43,780 bases of DNA from Spirochaetia bacterium (GTDB lineage Bacteria > Spirochaetota > Spirochaetia > Treponematales > Rectinemataceae), in the NCBI GenBank assembly GCA_029975555.1, contig JARKOY010000093.1, positions 1 to 43,780 of the forward strand, in the 5' to 3' direction. This document shows, one piece after another, positions 15,991 through 25,536 of the stretch; position 1 is the first letter of the stretch, and each line of letters begins with the position of its first letter. The notes beneath the pieces were generated by a model. It ran no database searches and was not told the origin of the DNA. It saw only the letters and a program-made list of their open reading frames with translations. Position numbers and translations under genes: made by a program.

Positions 15991-17013
15991 TCAGCGCGAT
16001 GACTGGCTGCCCTGAAGGGGGCCGCTGCTCCCACGATTTGAAACAAGCCCGAGGACGGCATCGACGATCTGTTGTGCACTCATCGCGATGGGCTGACTCA
16101 AAAAGAGGGCGCCATGCTGTTCGATGCTGTTGTCGGGCGAAATGGGGATGCCCGCGGCGCTCAGCCTGCTCGAAACCAAGACCCACATGAATTTCATGAT
16201 GGGTTTATAGGTGCGGGCGGTCTGCTCGTCCTTCATTTGAATCTGGAACACGATGCTGTAGCGCGCATCGGGACTGCCCTTGGCGGGAGAGAGCGCATCA
16301 CGCGTCGCGCTCAACAGTATGCCGTCGAAGGGAAAGGTGACGCCTTCGAGGATGGGTAGCTGTGAAACCAGGGTCGACTGTGCGTCGAGGTACACCACCA
16401 TGTCGGCATTGCTGCCGACCATGCCGCTGCGCCTGGCCATTGAGGCGGCTGCGTCCGAGGTAGGCGGTGGATTCTGGGCCGCCCACGTCGCGAAGTGCAG
16501 CTGTCCATCGGAAGGTTCGCGGAGGTAGAGTCTGCCGTTTTTGGCCGCATAGCCTCCGGCAATTCTTTCCCAATTGCTGTCGAAGCTGAAAGAGAGGGAT
16601 GTAAGCAGGCTCGGAAAGTTACCGGCGAAGACCATCTCCACTGCCGGATTTTGAGTGCCGTTCCAGGATATTCCGACGCCGAGAGCATCGGCTCTCGTGA
16701 GTGTCTTGTCGAGACGATTTCGGTCGACAGGTCCGTGCGCTCCGTTTTTTGTGGCCGATACGGCCGTCATGATGGACTCGAGGGTGGAATAGTCGAAGGA
16801 TGCGGCCATGTCGCGCAGAAAAGTGCTCTTGGCTCTGACGAGCACGTGCGGCGCTTTTTCAAAGTGATCGAAGAGCCTCGCGAGGGATACCTCTCGCGGT
16901 ATCGAGGCGCAGGCGATCGCCAGAAGAAAGACCGTCGAAAGGACACTGAGCGTCCCAAGCTTTGCCATGAGCGTCTTGCGCAACGCCGTGTCGTTGTAGA
17001 AAGAAGTTTTCAT
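15991..17013 (-). CDS. Hypothetical lipoprotein
   Basis: The 340-residue product starts with a basic N-terminus, a hydrophobic stretch (LSVLSTVFLLAIAC) and a possible relaxed spirochaete lipobox at AIAC, so it is probably a membrane-anchored lipoprotein. I do not recognise the rest. It is soluble-looking and contains SISWNGT-like and AKNGRLYLREP segments that suggest beta structure. The start at 17013 overlaps the stop of the upstream DUF6765-type gene (ATGA). A second Met at residue 16 is an alternative start. The C-terminal tail is rich in Ser, Gly and Gln. Confidence 0.7.
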   Translation of the reverse strand: MKTSFYNDTALRKTLMAKLGTLSVLSTVFLLAIACASIPREVSLARLFDHFEKAPHVLVRAKSTFLRDMAASFDYSTLESIMTAVSATKNGAHGPVDRNRLDKTLTRADALGVGISWNGTQNPAVEMVFAGNFPSLLTSLSFSFDSNWERIAGGYAAKNGRLYLREPSDGQLHFATWAAQNPPPTSDAAASMARRSGMVGSNADMVVYLDAQSTLVSQLPILEGVTFPFDGILLSATRDALSPAKGSPDARYSIVFQIQMKDEQTARTYKPIMKFMWVLVSSRLSAAGIPISPDNSIEQHGALFLSQPIAMSAQQIVDAVLGLVSNRGSSGPLQGSQSSR

Positions 17014-18035
17014 ACGATGTGGATCCCCTTTCTGTGCATCAAGTCTGCGAACGCCTTCCTGTGCGCCTGCACCGCAAGATTCCATCGTTCGAAGGGCGAA
17101 TTTCGGTAGTCCGCGGCAGAGATCGCGCCACGCACCATGGATCGGCGCAGGGGGGCGGGGCGCCACTCGTCCGTAAACCCTTCGACAGAAACGGCGCCGA
17201 GCATCTCACGGGTGCTGACTACCTTTGCTCCCAGGCTTCTGAACCACCTGTCAGGATCGTAGGCAGGTACGTCGAAATATATCACATAATCGCTCGCGAT
17301 GGCGAGTTCGTCGTTTCTGGCCATCCGTCGGTCCTCCCAGAGTTTCTCAAGGGGCGCGAGGACAAAAGATTCATCGTCGAAGGATGAACGGCGCGACGTA
17401 GATAAAAAGCGGTAGATCATGCGCCCCGCTTCAAGAAATCGCGCGCTGTTGCTGATGGAGCGGTAAGGAGGAGCGAGGCGCGGGTCTTCCCAGGTGGCTT
17501 GAGGTATATCCGGAATCCTCCCCGCCTGCAAATGCCCCACCGCAGGGAGGGCCGAGGCTGCAAACTGCATCGCCGAGGATGTGGTGTTCACCCAAAAGGC
17601 GTTGAACTCGTCCATGGTCCCCGTAAAATTTTGATGCGCCCAGGTGTCCGCATACGCGTGCAGCGCGATGCCGATCCTGTAGAGGTCCTCGCTCCGCAAG
17701 GCCTCGATGAGGAGACTTCGCGCATTGTCGCTGTCTTGACTCACCGCAAGCTCGTGGCTCCTTTTGTCGGAGCGCATTGCCGCGACAGCCTGAGGGTCCC
17801 CCGGCACGAAGTGGAAGGGAAGATACACATTCTTCGCGATATTCTGATCCCAGAAGAGATAGTTTTGCGTCACTTCCGTCAAGGCGTCCTCATCCGGTGC
17901 GCGCTCGATCCTCCAAGGCAGCTTCGCATCGTCCACCATCTGGCTCGAAATCGCAATCGTCTCGGCGTCTTCAGGAGAAAACCCGGCGCTGTGGGCGAGA
18001 TACCAGATCACATAGTAATGAAATTCTCTATTCAT
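17010..18035 (-). CDS. DUF6765-like protein
   Basis: About 341 residues, beginning MNREFHYYVIWYLAHSAGF, which matches what I recall of the DUF6765 family. The histidine/aspartate-rich segment HAYADTWAHQNF near residue 140 resembles metal-binding segments of zinc-dependent phospholipase C-like helical proteins. No signal peptide or membrane segment is evident. An upstream ATG (18071) would add 12 residues; MNREF is chosen because the family-like sequence starts there. The gene is coupled to the downstream lipoprotein by a 4-nt overlap, so the two probably act together. The function is unknown. Confidence 0.65.
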   Translation of the reverse strand: MNREFHYYVIWYLAHSAGFSPEDAETIAISSQMVDDAKLPWRIERAPDEDALTEVTQNYLFWDQNIAKNVYLPFHFVPGDPQAVAAMRSDKRSHELAVSQDSDNARSLLIEALRSEDLYRIGIALHAYADTWAHQNFTGTMDEFNAFWVNTTSSAMQFAASALPAVGHLQAGRIPDIPQATWEDPRLAPPYRSISNSARFLEAGRMIYRFLSTSRRSSFDDESFVLAPLEKLWEDRRMARNDELAIASDYVIYFDVPAYDPDRWFRSLGAKVVSTREMLGAVSVEGFTDEWRPAPLRRSMVRGAISAADYRNSPFERWNLAVQAHRKAFADLMHRKGIHIV

Positions 18036-18095
18036 CGGCACCATCATGAACGCTTGTCTGCCCCGAATCAATGGATGCCGTCCGTGGTGCCCATG

Positions 18096-18125
18096 CTGAC
18101 GCTGGCCCCAAAATCGTGGTATCGT
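18096..18125 (+). promoter_or_regulatory. Candidate ndk promoter
   Basis: CTGACG (18096-18101), 18 nt and TATCGT (18120-18125) precede the ndk start by 24 nt. TAAAAT at 18131 is an alternative -10. A good GGAGG follows at 18139-18143. Both hexamers are imperfect. Confidence 0.3.
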
Positions 18126-18149
18126 AGGTCTAAAATCTGGAGGTTACGG

Positions 18150-18599
18150 ATGGCGCTCGAGCGCACCTATGCGATGCTCAAACCAGGAGTTTTGCCCCGG
18201 CGCATCGTGGGCGAAATCATTTCGAGGATCGAACGCAAGGGATTCTCCATTGTAGGGCTGAAGATCATGCGTATTCCGCGTGAACTGGCGGAACGGCACT
18301 ACGCCGAGCATAAAGACAAACCGTTTTTCGGCGAGCTCGTGGAGTACATCACCTCGGGTCCCGTCGTCGCGATGGTCCTCGAAGGAGAGGGCGCAGTGAA
18401 AATGCTGCGGCTCTTGTGCGGCGCCACAAGGCCAGAGGATGCGCTGCCCGGCACCATCCGCGGCGATTACGCCATGCACACGAACTTCAACATCATTCAC
18501 GCGTCGGATTCTCCGGAGGCGGCGGCCCGGGAGATCGGGCTTTTTTTTAGGCCCGAAGAGCTCGTGGAGTGGTCCGACGGGAATAAAGACTGGATATGA
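18150..18599 (+). CDS. ndk: Nucleoside diphosphate kinase
   Basis: The 149-residue enzyme transfers gamma-phosphate between nucleoside triphosphates and diphosphates. The N-terminal TYAMLKPG contains the ATP-binding lysine. The phosphorylated histidine lies in NIIHASDS, and GDYAMHTNFN matches the GDF/Y segment just before it. Length is typical or slightly long. The ATG at 18150 has a GGAGG 6 nt upstream. The frame is open far upstream, antisense to the DUF6765 gene, but that part is not protein-like. Confidence 0.95.
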   Translation: MALERTYAMLKPGVLPRRIVGEIISRIERKGFSIVGLKIMRIPRELAERHYAEHKDKPFFGELVEYITSGPVVAMVLEGEGAVKMLRLLCGATRPEDALPGTIRGDYAMHTNFNIIHASDSPEAAAREIGLFFRPEELVEWSDGNKDWI

Positions 18600-18658
18600 G
18601 GACACAGAAAAAGAATTCGATCATTGAAAAATCCAATCATTGGAAGAAAGGATGCAGC

Positions 18659-20464
18659 ATGACAGGACAACTGGACATCCCGACGTGGAGCCTCGACGAG
18701 GTCTTCCCCGGCTTTGCATCAGAGGCATACCGAAGGGCAAAGGATGAAGTAAAGACTGCGCTCGAGGCCATGCGGAGTCATCTTGCTGAGGCTGAGCCGC
18801 CTCAAGGGGAGATGGAGTTCTCCGACTGGCTCTTTGACCTATTGGACAGACTCGACCGCCTCGAAGTGCTGGCGGACACCTTGTCGGCGTACGCCTACGC
18901 GCGTTTCTGCACCGAGACCAAAAACCCAGAGGTGCTCGCCGAACTCAACAGGGTCGAGGCGCTGCTCGTGCCCACGGCCACCGTCCGGGTGCTCTTCCGA
19001 AACCTCCTCGCGCGGTGCGAGGACAGGGTGAGGAGTGCCGTCGAACACGACGGACGCTTTAAGGCGTACGCATTCGTGCTCGAGGAAGCGCTGCTGTTCC
19101 AGAAACACCAGATGGCGACGGAGCTGGAGGATTTGGCCGCGGACCTGGGCCGCTCGGGGGCGGACGCATGGTCGCGCCTTCAGGAGTCGATTCTGGCCAA
19201 CGCGAGCGTCCTGTGGGACGAGGCGAGCGGCGAGCGCAAGACCATGGTGGAGCTTCGGAACCTCGCCTCAGATCCGGACCGCACCGTGCGCGAAAAGGCA
19301 TACAGGCTCGAACTCGGCATCTGGAAGACCTACGAGATTCCCGTTGCGGCCGCCCTCAACGGCGTCAAGGGCACGGTCTCCACGCTGAACAAGCGGCGAG
19401 GCTGGGAGAGCGCGCTCGACAGTTCCCTCGCGCAGGCGCGCATCTCAAGGGCCACCCTCGATGCCCTCATCGGTGTCATGGAGGCCTCGCTGCCCATGTG
19501 GCGGCGCTACCTGCGCGCGAAGGCGCGCCTCCTGGGCCTCGGGCGCCTTTCGTTCTTCGACATCTTTGCGCCACTGCAAGAGCCCGGAGCCGCGGTACCC
19601 ACGTTCGGGTGGGAGGACGCGGAGGCTTTCATCGTCCGGCAATTTGGGACCTTCGATGCCGATATGGCCCGCTTTGCAAAGTACGCGTTCGAGCACAGGT
19701 GGATCGACGCCCTTCCGCGCGAAGGCAAGGTGGGCGGTGCCTTCTGCACTCACTTTCCGGCTGCCAAACAGCCACGCGTCCTCTGCAGCTTCGACGGCAC
19801 ATACTCGTCGCTCATCACGATTGCGCACGAACTTGGGCACGCCTGGCACTACGAGATGATCAAGGACATGCCTCAGATGCTCTCGCAGTATCCGATGACC
19901 CTGGCCGAAACGGCGTCGATCTTCTCTGAGACCCTCGTGTCGAATGCGGCGATGGCCGAAATCGAGGTTGGGGCCCGCGCGCCTCTCGTCGAACTGCACC
20001 TCCAGGATGCCTGTCAGGTCATTGTGGACATCCTTTCGCGCTTTTATTTCGAGCAGGAGGTCTTCAAAGAGCGCGAGGACGGAGAGCTGACGCCTGAGCG
20101 GCTGTGTGCGCTCATGCTGGAGGCGCAGGCGAAGACCTACGGAGATGCGCTGCGGGAAGACGAGCGCCATCCCTACATGTGGGCCGTCAAAGGCCACTAT
20201 TACATTCCAAGCCTATCGTTCTACAACTTTCCGTACGCCTTCGGCCAGCTCTTCGGCGTGGGGCTGTACAGTCTATACAGAAAAGAAGGCGCGCCGTTCG
20301 CCGCGCGCTACCGCGAGCTTCTACGCGCCACAGGCTCTCTGCCCGCCGCCGAAGTGGCGCGCCGCGCGGGCTTCGACATCGAGACGCCCGATTTCTGGGA
20401 GAGCGCGATGGCGGCCTTTGAGCCCGAGGTGGCATTTTTGGAGGAGCAGGCCACGTCCCATTGA
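18659..20464 (+). CDS. pepF: Oligoendopeptidase F-type M3 metallopeptidase
   Basis: The 601-residue cytoplasmic peptidase has the zinc motif HELGH near residues 390-394 within IAHELGHAWHYE, plus the downstream glutamate segment ETASIFSETL typical of M3 peptidases. It degrades short peptides. The ATG at 18659 follows a GAAAGGA ribosome site. The gene lies 59 nt after ndk on the same strand, so the two may be co-transcribed. It ends at a strong terminator shared with the convergent lysS. Confidence 0.93.
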   Translation: MTGQLDIPTWSLDEVFPGFASEAYRRAKDEVKTALEAMRSHLAEAEPPQGEMEFSDWLFDLLDRLDRLEVLADTLSAYAYARFCTETKNPEVLAELNRVEALLVPTATVRVLFRNLLARCEDRVRSAVEHDGRFKAYAFVLEEALLFQKHQMATELEDLAADLGRSGADAWSRLQESILANASVLWDEASGERKTMVELRNLASDPDRTVREKAYRLELGIWKTYEIPVAAALNGVKGTVSTLNKRRGWESALDSSLAQARISRATLDALIGVMEASLPMWRRYLRAKARLLGLGRLSFFDIFAPLQEPGAAVPTFGWEDAEAFIVRQFGTFDADMARFAKYAFEHRWIDALPREGKVGGAFCTHFPAAKQPRVLCSFDGTYSSLITIAHELGHAWHYEMIKDMPQMLSQYPMTLAETASIFSETLVSNAAMAEIEVGARAPLVELHLQDACQVIVDILSRFYFEQEVFKEREDGELTPERLCALMLEAQAKTYGDALREDERHPYMWAVKGHYYIPSLSFYNFPYAFGQLFGVGLYSLYRKEGAPFAARYRELLRATGSLPAAEVARRAGFDIETPDFWESAMAAFEPEVAFLEEQATSH

Positions 20465-20517
20465 GCGCTCGGCCCGCGGAACGCGCGACGTGTCGCCAGA
20501 TGCTGCGGCAAAGAGCC

Positions 20518-20557
20518 AAAGGAAAGGGACGGCCAACAGTGGCCGTCCCTTTCCTTT
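20518..20557. terminator. Bidirectional terminator between pepF and lysS
   Basis: A perfect 17-bp inverted repeat (20518-20534 with 20541-20557, loop AACAGT) has A-rich and T-rich outer ends, so each strand gives a GC-rich stem ending in a T-rich tract. It lies between the ends of two convergent genes. Confidence 0.92.
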
Positions 20558-20618
20558 GGGGCGCCGCCGTCCAATGTCGGTAGAAGGCCCCCTTTTTGTT
20601 GCAGTCGAATGGATTACC

Positions 20619-22205
20619 TCAGTACTGCTCCAGAATCGCCAGCACCTTCTCTTTGCCTATCGCGCGCAAGAAACCCGCGAGCCGCGGACCTTGGTCCTTG
20701 CCGATCAGCGCCTGGTAGGACGCGCGGAACAGCTGTTTGGGTTCTATACCGCAGCGCTGGGCCACCGCATAGATGGCCTCGGCCACCTCGCTTTCGCCGC
20801 CGTAGGCCTCGAGATTCGCCACAACCTCGTCGCGCAGGGCCCGCAGTGCGCTGGCCTCGGTCTCCGAGAGCCCCGCGCGCTCGCCGGGGCGGCGGAGCGA
20901 GAACCTGAAGTCCTCGGGCGCGCACTCGGTGATCCAGTACCACGCGCACTGCGCGCGTCTGCGCACGCGCGCTTCCTGCGAGGGCTTAAGGCCTGGCAAT
21001 GCCGCGATCACCTGGTCGATATCCCCGAGGTGAATCTGGAGGAGGTTGCAGAGGTGCCTGAAAGGTATCTGATAGGGCATTTCCTCGGGCACCCTGTCCA
21101 CCTGCGACAGCTCGTAGATGCGGCGCTCGAGCGCCTCTATATCTTCATTTTTTGCCTTCTCCACCCCCCAGTAGATGCGCTCGGTCCGGTCGTAGTCTTC
21201 ATAGATCTTGATGACGTCGAGGTCGAAGCTGATGACGAACTCTGTGTTCGGCCTGGTGCCCGCAAAGAGGTAGCGTACGACTTCAGGCTGATACACGCGC
21301 AGAAGGTCGTACAGGTCGACGACCTTGCCCTTCGACGAGGACATTTTTCCCGGAGACCCCTTGATGCCGATAAAGTCATAGCGGAAGGTGACAGGAGGTT
21401 TCCGTCCGTAGACATCTTCCACGACGTGTTTCGACGTGTCGAAGGAGCCCCCCTGCGAGTGGTGATCCTTGCCCGCAGGCTCGAAGTCCACCTTCTCGTA
21501 TGCCCAGCGCATCGGCCAATCGACTCGCCAGACGAGCTTGACCCCTTTGAGCGTGCGGATGTCGCCGGTCTCGGAGTGCCCGCAGGTTTCGCAGTGGTAG
21601 GTGAGCCCCCATTCGCCGTCCCATCCGTCGATCTGCGTCGTGTCGCGGTTGCAGCTCGAGCAGAACACCGCGACGGGCCACCATTCACCCTGGATCTTGT
21701 GGTCTTCGTCGCGGTATTTGTCGAGAATGGTCTTAAGGTGTTCGCGCATCTCGAGGGCGCGCCGTATGCCCTGGGCATAGGTGCCTGAGCGGTATTTGCT
21801 CGCCTGATATAAAAATTCAGGATAGATGCCGACTTCCGGCAGGATTGTTTCAACATCGACTTCGTGGTGGCGCGCGTAGGACTCGTCGCGGCCCCATGGG
21901 TCTGGCACCATCGTGATGGGAAAACGCAGGTATTTTTCGAGCATCTCCGGATTGGGCATGTTGAGGGGCACTTTCCTGAACACATCGTAGTCGTCCCAGC
22001 TGTAGATGAACCGGACATTTTTCCCCAGGTCCCGCAGCGCCCGCACGACGAGCTCCACGGAGATCATCTCGCGGAAATTGCCGACGTGCACGGTTCCGGA
22101 CGGCGTGATGCCGGATGCGCAGGTGTAGAGGTCTTTCTCTCCCCAGGTCTCGATAATTTTTTCGGCTGTCTGGTCAGCCCAGTGAATGGTCTTCTTCTGT
22201 TCCAT
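20619..22205 (-). CDS. lysS: Lysyl-tRNA synthetase, class I
   Basis: The 528-residue enzyme charges tRNA-Lys. It belongs to the class I form found in archaea and in spirochaetes and a few other bacteria: the HIGH-type motif is HVGN near residue 40 and the KMSKS-type motif is KMSSS near 286. A zinc-ribbon-like insertion (CSSC and CETC near residues 182-203) lies between them, and the C-terminal helical anticodon-binding part is complete. The class is useful evidence for a spirochaete host. The start at 22205 follows a TATACT hexamer by only 8 nt, with no ribosome site. Confidence 0.95.
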   Translation of the reverse strand: MEQKKTIHWADQTAEKIIETWGEKDLYTCASGITPSGTVHVGNFREMISVELVVRALRDLGKNVRFIYSWDDYDVFRKVPLNMPNPEMLEKYLRFPITMVPDPWGRDESYARHHEVDVETILPEVGIYPEFLYQASKYRSGTYAQGIRRALEMREHLKTILDKYRDEDHKIQGEWWPVAVFCSSCNRDTTQIDGWDGEWGLTYHCETCGHSETGDIRTLKGVKLVWRVDWPMRWAYEKVDFEPAGKDHHSQGGSFDTSKHVVEDVYGRKPPVTFRYDFIGIKGSPGKMSSSKGKVVDLYDLLRVYQPEVVRYLFAGTRPNTEFVISFDLDVIKIYEDYDRTERIYWGVEKAKNEDIEALERRIYELSQVDRVPEEMPYQIPFRHLCNLLQIHLGDIDQVIAALPGLKPSQEARVRRRAQCAWYWITECAPEDFRFSLRRPGERAGLSETEASALRALRDEVVANLEAYGGESEVAEAIYAVAQRCGIEPKQLFRASYQALIGKDQGPRLAGFLRAIGKEKVLAILEQY

Positions 22206-22213
22206 ATTTTGCG

Positions 22214-22241
22214 AGTATAACGATTTTTATACAGTTGTGAA
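22214..22241 (-). promoter_or_regulatory. lysS promoter, probably leaderless
   Basis: On the minus strand TTCACA (22241-22236), a 16-nt spacer and TATACT (22219-22214) lie 8 nt before the lysS ATG. Five of six bases match each consensus. The expected transcription start coincides with the start codon. Confidence 0.6.
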
Positions 22242-22283
22242 ATAGCACGAAAAAGTCAGGCTGCAGGGCGGACCTGAGCCCCT

Positions 22284-23393
22284 TTAGTCAACGAAGGAAT
22301 CGACGAAGGCGCCGTGTTCCATCACGACGAGCTCTTCGCCGGTCGGCATGAGGAGCACGACCGTGGGCGACTTCACAAGTCCGTCGAGGTGGATGAGGGC
22401 TGGCGCGTCGTCGTCGTAGTTCGCGCCTATCGCGAAGTGAACGGTGCCCATGACCTTTTCGTCTTCCAGCATGTTGCCGCCGATGCGCGCCGCTGGGTTG
22501 AGCCCGATGCCGAATTCGCCCAGATGCCGCGCGTTGGTGCCGTAAGAGAGGGCGAGCTCGGGGGCCATTCCTTGGATGCGGACGAGGTTCGAGGCCATGT
22601 TGAGGCCATATTCGAGCGCTTTTTCAAGCCTGCGCGCCTCGTCGCCGCCTTCGATGCCCAACACGTAGCCGCCTTTCACGGTGCAGACGATGGGGCTTTG
22701 GATCACGATGTCGCCGTCGACGTCGGAGATCGAACCGTCGAAGACGATGGTCCCTTCGGCGGATTTGACTGCGGGCGAGAGGAAGACTTCGCCGGCCGGA
22801 AGATTGCCGCCCTTGCCGGCACAGCGGAAATCGCCGTCGTCGCGCTTCGCCTTTCTGCCGAAGACGCTGAAACTGATGTCGGTGCCCGCCGGGCTTCGGA
22901 CCATGATGACCGCCGCCTCGTTCAGGAGGATCTCAAGCCTGTCTGCCGCGTCGCGCATCGCTGCATAGTCGACGGGGACGGTGCGGAGGAACATGTCTCT
23001 GGTGATGCTGGGAGACCAGATGGCCCGCAGCGCCCGCACGCCGTGCAGAAGATAGTCGAAGATGTGGTCGTATGGTCGGCCGTCGGCGCCGACGAGCGGC
23101 GCGGCGAGCCTGATTCTGTCCTTGCCGAGTTTTTCGGTCGAAATCGAGAGCACAACGTCGGGCCGCGCCTCAATCGCACGGACGACATAGTCCTCGGCGA
23201 ACTCGCCCTGCGCCTTCACGGGCTGGTAGATGAGTTCAGGCCGCGCGCCCATCGAGGCGGCCTCGTCGCGGAATGCCTCGGCGATTTCGGCCTGTTCCGT
23301 GTCTGGATTCGTGACGATGAGGACCTTTTCCGATTCCTTGAGTTCGAGGCACTGAGCGAGCGCGATGTGCGCCGTTTCGGAGAGGGAAGGCAT
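22284..23393 (-). CDS. M29-family aminopeptidase
   Basis: The 369-residue protein resembles thermophilic M29 metallo-aminopeptidases (AmpS/PepS type). The expected metal ligands are visible in order: Glu in LPAGEVF near residue 201, Glu in HLGEFGIG near 292, His in GTVHFAIG near 319, and His/Asp in IHLDGL near 333. It releases N-terminal amino acids in the cytoplasm. The start at 23393 lies 5 nt after the tsaD stop, with an AGGAGTGAG site inside the tsaD end. It is the last gene of a minus-strand cluster. Confidence 0.88.
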   Translation of the reverse strand: MPSLSETAHIALAQCLELKESEKVLIVTNPDTEQAEIAEAFRDEAASMGARPELIYQPVKAQGEFAEDYVVRAIEARPDVVLSISTEKLGKDRIRLAAPLVGADGRPYDHIFDYLLHGVRALRAIWSPSITRDMFLRTVPVDYAAMRDAADRLEILLNEAAVIMVRSPAGTDISFSVFGRKAKRDDGDFRCAGKGGNLPAGEVFLSPAVKSAEGTIVFDGSISDVDGDIVIQSPIVCTVKGGYVLGIEGGDEARRLEKALEYGLNMASNLVRIQGMAPELALSYGTNARHLGEFGIGLNPAARIGGNMLEDEKVMGTVHFAIGANYDDDAPALIHLDGLVKSPTVVLLMPTGEELVVMEHGAFVDSFVD

Positions 23394-23398
23394 GGGAC

Positions 23399-24412
23399 TC
23401 ACTCCTGTCGCCGCTTGAAATCCATGTCCCGCGAGCTTGGGACTACGCCCCAGCCGTCGGTCTCGCCGCGCGCAAAGTAGTGCCACGCGATGCCGGCCAC
23501 CATCGCGGCATTGTCGCCGCAGAGAAAGAGGGGCGGGAAATAGACGCGCAGCTCGTTTTTCTTCGCAAGTTCGCGCCTCAGGTATGCGTTGGCCGCGACG
23601 CCCCCGCCGGCGACGACGGTCCGGATGCCGGTGTCGCGTACGGCCCTGTAGAGGCGCGAAAGAAGAATGTCTATGGCGGTCTTGCGGAAGCTCGCCGCGA
23701 TGTTCTCGGGCGTCGCCGCCGCGCCGGGGCGCTGGTAGGATGGCAGATGGTGGATCACCGCGGTTTTCAAGCCTGAGTAGGAGACGTCGTAGCGGTGCTC
23801 GCCCTTGTGCAGCGAGGGTAGGGGAAAGGTGAACGCACGCTCGTCTCCCCTTTCCGCGAGCTGGTCGATGGCCAGTCCGCCCGGATAGCCGAAGCCGTAG
23901 TGCTTCGCCACCTTGTCGAAGGCTTCTCCCGCCGCATCGTCGATCGTCGTGCCCAGAACCGTAACTCTGTCGAAATCGTCGGCCCGGCAGATGATCGTGT
24001 GGCCTCCCGACACGAGGAGCCCCAAAAACGGATATTCAATGGGCTCTACGAGCTGCGGTGCATACAGGTGCGCGAGCATGTGGTTTATGCCCTTAAAAGG
24101 GAGATTGCGCGACCACGCGAAGGCTTTTGCGAAGGACAGCCCCACCGCCAGAGAGCCTATGAGGCCCGGCTTGGCCGTCGCCGCGACCCCGTCGATCGAC
24201 GCCGCCTGAAGCCCTGCATCAGAGATGGCGCGCCTGACCACACCCATGATCCACTCGATGTGGGCCCGGCTGGCTATCTCTGGCACGACGCCCTGATACC
24301 GCTCGTGGAGGGGAATCTGCGTCATGACGACATTCGAGAGGATGCGCCGTCCGTCTTCCACGACCGCGGCTGCGCACTCGTCGCAGGAAGTCTCAATTCC
24401 CAGAATCCGCAT
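23399..24412 (-). CDS. tsaD: tRNA threonylcarbamoyladenosine biosynthesis protein TsaD
   Basis: The 337-residue protein is the universal transferase that installs t6A at position 37 of ANN-decoding tRNAs. It shows the ETSCDE start, the metal-binding HMLAHLYA segment near residue 112, the LVSGGHT motif and the ASK-type nucleotide-binding C-terminal VAGGGVAANAYLR. The length is standard. Its start overlaps the end of the upstream polysaccharide deacetylase gene by about 20 nt. The partners TsaB, TsaC and TsaE are not in the window. Confidence 0.96.
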   Translation of the reverse strand: MRILGIETSCDECAAAVVEDGRRILSNVVMTQIPLHERYQGVVPEIASRAHIEWIMGVVRRAISDAGLQAASIDGVAATAKPGLIGSLAVGLSFAKAFAWSRNLPFKGINHMLAHLYAPQLVEPIEYPFLGLLVSGGHTIICRADDFDRVTVLGTTIDDAAGEAFDKVAKHYGFGYPGGLAIDQLAERGDERAFTFPLPSLHKGEHRYDVSYSGLKTAVIHHLPSYQRPGAAATPENIAASFRKTAIDILLSRLYRAVRDTGIRTVVAGGGVAANAYLRRELAKKNELRVYFPPLFLCGDNAAMVAGIAWHYFARGETDGWGVVPSSRDMDFKRRQE

Positions 24413-25445
24413 GTCCTGCGTTCTCTTCGGCTTGCATCTGCATGTATTCCCTGATGGTCGAAAGCGAGTACCCCTCTTCGACCAGTTCCGGGTAGATCTC
24501 CATCAGCGTGGCCGCGAGGTTGGCCGACCACACGTGGCCGATCATCACCGCGGCGCTGTTCTTCCGCGCGATCCGCTTGCCTTCGTCGATCGCCGCGATG
24601 ATCGCTTCGCGGTCGGTGTTGTTGTCGAGAAACACATTTCGCTCCATATACGAGGTTCTCAATTCCTTGCACAGCTGGACCGTGACGGTTCCCGGCGCCG
24701 TGAGAGAATCAAGATAATACATGCCACGCGCTTTGACAAGTTTCAGGATGGGCCTCATCGCGCGCGCGTCCCGGGTCACTGCCGAACCCATGTGGTTGTT
24801 CATCCCCACGGGGGGATAGGGAAAGCTGTCGATGTTTTCGGCCACCGTCCTTTCGATCGTCGCCTCGTCCATCGAGAGGTAGACCGCGTGAGGCCCCGGG
24901 TCGTTGCCCCCAAGGGCCTCCATAGGCTGGTGGAGGATGAGTTCTTTGCCCGCATCGCGGATGGCGAGCGCGGCGTCATTGCTGTGCACAAGCTGGGGGA
25001 GTACCGCGAATGTGATGGGGAAGGGAAGCTTTAGAAATGGCCTGAGCTCGTCCATGCTGTAGCCCACGTCGTCGATCACGATGATGAGGGTGGGGTGTCC
25101 TGTGACCTCGGGCGTTTCCTTCCGTGGCTCCTGAAGCCGCGCAAGCCGCGTGGCCTCCGTGGTTTCGCCCTGAGAAGAGCCTCGAGCGCCGACGGCGGGC
25201 GCGGCATTGGAGAGAGGTTGAGCCTCTTTTTCTGCTTCGTTTGGGGAGATGACCTTCAAATCTTCATAGCCCGGCGGCAGTTCGATCACATATTCTGGTG
25301 TGCCGTAGGGGCTTTTGGGGGTCTTCTGAGCCGAACTCTTCGGCGTGCAGGCATTGATTATCGCGAAGGCGGCGAATGCCGCGAGCGCGGCGCCCGCCAA
25401 AATCAGCGCACATGAAAGGCTCGGATGAGCGTGTTTTTTCCTCAC
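24393..25445 (-). CDS. Divergent polysaccharide deacetylase family protein, exported
   Basis: About 350 residues from a GTG at 25445; the ATG at 25493 is a weaker alternative with no ribosome site. The N-terminus has basic residues and a long hydrophobic stretch (LILAGAALAAFAAFAII) followed by NACT, a possible lipobox or an uncleaved anchor. A low-complexity linker of about 90 residues leads to the deacetylase domain, with LIIVIDDVGYS, LILHQPMEA, GMNNHMGS and FLDNNTD, as in the divergent polysaccharide deacetylase 2 family. It probably acts in the periplasm on cell-wall-related sugars; the substrate is unknown. Confidence 0.85.
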   Translation of the reverse strand: MRKKHAHPSLSCALILAGAALAAFAAFAIINACTPKSSAQKTPKSPYGTPEYVIELPPGYEDLKVISPNEAEKEAQPLSNAAPAVGARGSSQGETTEATRLARLQEPRKETPEVTGHPTLIIVIDDVGYSMDELRPFLKLPFPITFAVLPQLVHSNDAALAIRDAGKELILHQPMEALGGNDPGPHAVYLSMDEATIERTVAENIDSFPYPPVGMNNHMGSAVTRDARAMRPILKLVKARGMYYLDSLTAPGTVTVQLCKELRTSYMERNVFLDNNTDREAIIAAIDEGKRIARKNSAAVMIGHVWSANLAATLMEIYPELVEEGYSLSTIREYMQMQAEENAGHADSGN

Positions 25446-25536
25446 GAGGCCATGGTACCTTGAACGGCGGCATTCATCAAGGCGAGCGTGCATAAAAATC
25501 GGACGGCGCAGGGTCGAGGATGTACCACTGCGTGTA

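Noticed and set aside
17499-18149. Long upstream extension of ndk
   Set aside because: It lies antisense to the DUF6765-like gene, while a ribosome site and the family N-terminus fix the start at 18150.
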